From assembly GCA_014380605.1 (NCBI GenBank), contig JACMJO010000275.1, positions 1 through 6,373 of the forward strand: 6,373 nucleotides of DNA. The letters are read 5' to 3'. Below are positions 5,622 through 6,373 of this stretch, one piece after another; positions within the stretch are counted from its first letter, which is position 1; every line of letters starts with the position of its first letter. This DNA comes from Fimbriimonadaceae bacterium. GTDB lineage: Bacteria; Armatimonadota; Fimbriimonadia; Fimbriimonadales; Fimbriimonadaceae. The notes under the pieces are model-generated. The model did not search any database, was not told where the DNA came from, and was given only the letters and a program-made list of their open reading frames with translations. The position numbers were made by a program, and so were the translations under genes.

Positions 5622-5633
5622 CTACAAGTGTAG
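5622..5633. promoter_or_regulatory. BlaI-type operator 2
   Basis: CTACAAGTGTAG repeats operator 1 with one base changed at the centre. Including the shared GGGAT tail, 15 of 16 bases match between 5591-5606 and 5622-5637. The copies are 31 bases apart, about three helical turns, so two repressor dimers could bind the same DNA face. It overlaps the predicted transcription start. Confidence 0.82.
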
Positions 5634-5639
5634 GGATGC

Positions 5640-6035
5640 ATGAAAGGCAACGAACCCAAACCGACCCTTGGCGCGCAGGAACTGTCTCTGTTGCGACACA
5701 TCGAAAACCATCCCGCCTCTTCCGCGGGCGAGGTGTTTGCCAGTTTTGGCGAGTCAAATGGGCTTGCCCGAAGCACGGTGGAGACCGTCATGGAGCGGCT
5801 GCGCAAGAAGGGCTACCTGAAGCGCAAGCTGGAGGAAGGCGCCTTCCGATATCGTACGACCGTCACCTCGCAAGAACTTGAGAGCGGCATGGTGGAGCAG
5901 TTCGTTCAGAACACGCTTGCTGGCTCTCTCGTCCCGTTCGTGACCTACTTCTCACGACAAAACCGGCTCTCGGAGACGGAGATCGCCGAGCTCAGCCGCC
6001 TCGTGGCGAAGCTTCAACAGGAGGAGTCGGAATGA
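5640..6035 (+). CDS. BlaI/MecI-family transcriptional repressor
   Basis: This 131-residue protein is a penicillinase-repressor-family winged-helix regulator. Residues 9-63 form the DNA-binding domain: TLGAQELSLLRHIENHP, then the recognition helix and wing region LARSTVETVMERLRKKGYLKRK (about 42-63). The C-terminal helices (VEQFVQNTLAGSLVPFVTYF ... LSETEIAELSRLVAKL) are the usual dimerisation part. In known systems a BlaR1 sensor triggers cleavage of the repressor and frees the operon. Two matching operators lie immediately upstream, so the gene should repress itself and the following gene. A second ATG at 5636 is in another frame and gives no family match. Its stop overlaps the next start as ATGA. 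The regulated target (a beta-lactamase or other) is not in the window, and many BlaI-type pairs control other processes. Confidence 0.93.
   Translation: MKGNEPKPTLGAQELSLLRHIENHPASSAGEVFASFGESNGLARSTVETVMERLRKKGYLKRKLEEGAFRYRTTVTSQELESGMVEQFVQNTLAGSLVPFVTYFSRQNRLSETEIAELSRLVAKLQQEESE
6019..6026 (+). promoter_or_regulatory. Strong ribosome binding site for the BlaR1-like gene
   Basis: AGGAGGAG lies inside the end of the repressor gene, with AGGAGG seven bases before the ATG at 6032. Together with the ATGA overlap it fixes the start and indicates translational coupling to the repressor. Confidence 0.8.
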
Positions 6036-6373
6036 TCGACCGCCTTAACGACGTCGCCCACACCTGGGCTGGTCTCATACTGCATGCCTCTTGGCAAGCG
6101 GGGCTGTTAGCGATTCTTGCCTGGCTCCTCTGCCGCGTCTGGAAGCGTATGCCACCAAGTGTGGCATCGACTATCTGGACGATCGTTTGCCTGAAGTTCA
6201 TCCTGGGTTTGATCCCCCTGGGAATCCCGATCCCTATCCTTCCCGCAACGCCGGTGCAAGCCACGCCGGTTGAGAGCCTGCCGGTTAGCAGCTTCGCCTC
6301 TCAGGCACCGGCGAAAGTGGCTGCCGTCTCAAGCATCTCCGTGGAAGCGATCCTGTTTCTCATGTGGCTCGGC
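6032..6373 (+). CDS. BlaR1/MecR1-type M56 membrane protein, N-terminal part
   Basis: The frame is open to the right edge (114 codons), so only the N-terminal membrane part is visible. It starts MIDRLNDVAHTWAGLILHAS, followed by WQAGLLAILAWLLCRVWKR, a first transmembrane helix of the type seen at the start of M56 family proteins (HxxWQ followed by hydrophobic then basic residues). A second helix lies at about 43-70 (VASTIWTIVCLKFILGLIPL), then a Pro/Ala/Ser-rich loop, and a third begins at SVEAILFLMWLG. The zinc-protease HExxH motif and any sensor domain would lie beyond the window and cannot be checked. Assignment rests on these segments and on the preceding BlaI gene, with which it overlaps by four bases. 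The signal could be beta-lactam or something else. Confidence 0.85.
   Translation, partial: MIDRLNDVAHTWAGLILHASWQAGLLAILAWLLCRVWKRMPPSVASTIWTIVCLKFILGLIPLGIPIPILPATPVQATPVESLPVSSFASQAPAKVAAVSSISVEAILFLMWLG

Noticed and set aside
5606..5881. 91-codon plus-strand frame starting in the repressor promoter
   Set aside because: Runs out of frame through the BlaI-like gene and both its operator and promoter; product has no family features.

Overview
The window is a bacterial chromosomal segment of moderately high G+C content. No single gene fixes the taxon. The mix of genes (argC-argJ pair, a degenerate YchF-family protein, a BlaI/BlaR1-type pair, small secreted proteins rich in Cys-Cys pairs) resembles what is seen in little-studied environmental phyla such as Armatimonadota/Fimbriimonadia. 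That placement is a low-confidence inference, not something the sequence proves.

Layout. 1-789, minus strand: a secreted protein with three Cys-Cys pairs, followed by a small lipoprotein whose 3' end runs off the left edge of the window. A perfect 14-bp stem-loop sits between them and buries the lipoprotein start codon. 912-3084, plus strand: argC and argJ, a two-gene arginine biosynthesis operon. 3085-3428: a gap holding a period-8 repeat array, a 50-codon GTG-started single-pass membrane protein, and a period-7 repeat array. 3429-4484: a YchF-like GTPase-family protein that keeps the P-loop, NxxE motif and TGS domain but lacks recognisable switch I and switch II motifs. 4565-5460: a type II toxin-antitoxin module made of an Xre/MbcA/ParS-type antitoxin and a RES-domain toxin. 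5590-6373: a BlaI/MecI-family repressor preceded by two near-identical TACA/TGTA operators, overlapping by four bases the start of a BlaR1-type M56 membrane protein cut off by the right edge.

How the genes work together. ArgC and ArgJ carry out the third reductive step and the acetyl-recycling/acetylating steps of ornithine synthesis. The RES toxin is expected to deplete NAD+ unless held by its upstream antitoxin. The BlaI-like repressor should autoregulate its own operon, with the membrane protein sensing an external signal.

A pattern across the window is that the two clear internal operon genes with good Shine-Dalgarno sequences (argJ and blaR1) contrast with the first genes of transcription units, which lack one. 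At the antitoxin a perfect TATAAT lies just six bases before the GTG start, suggesting a leaderless mRNA. The strongest leads for novelty are the paired short-period arrays around the tiny membrane protein, the switch-less YchF paralogue, and the hairpin at the lipoprotein start.
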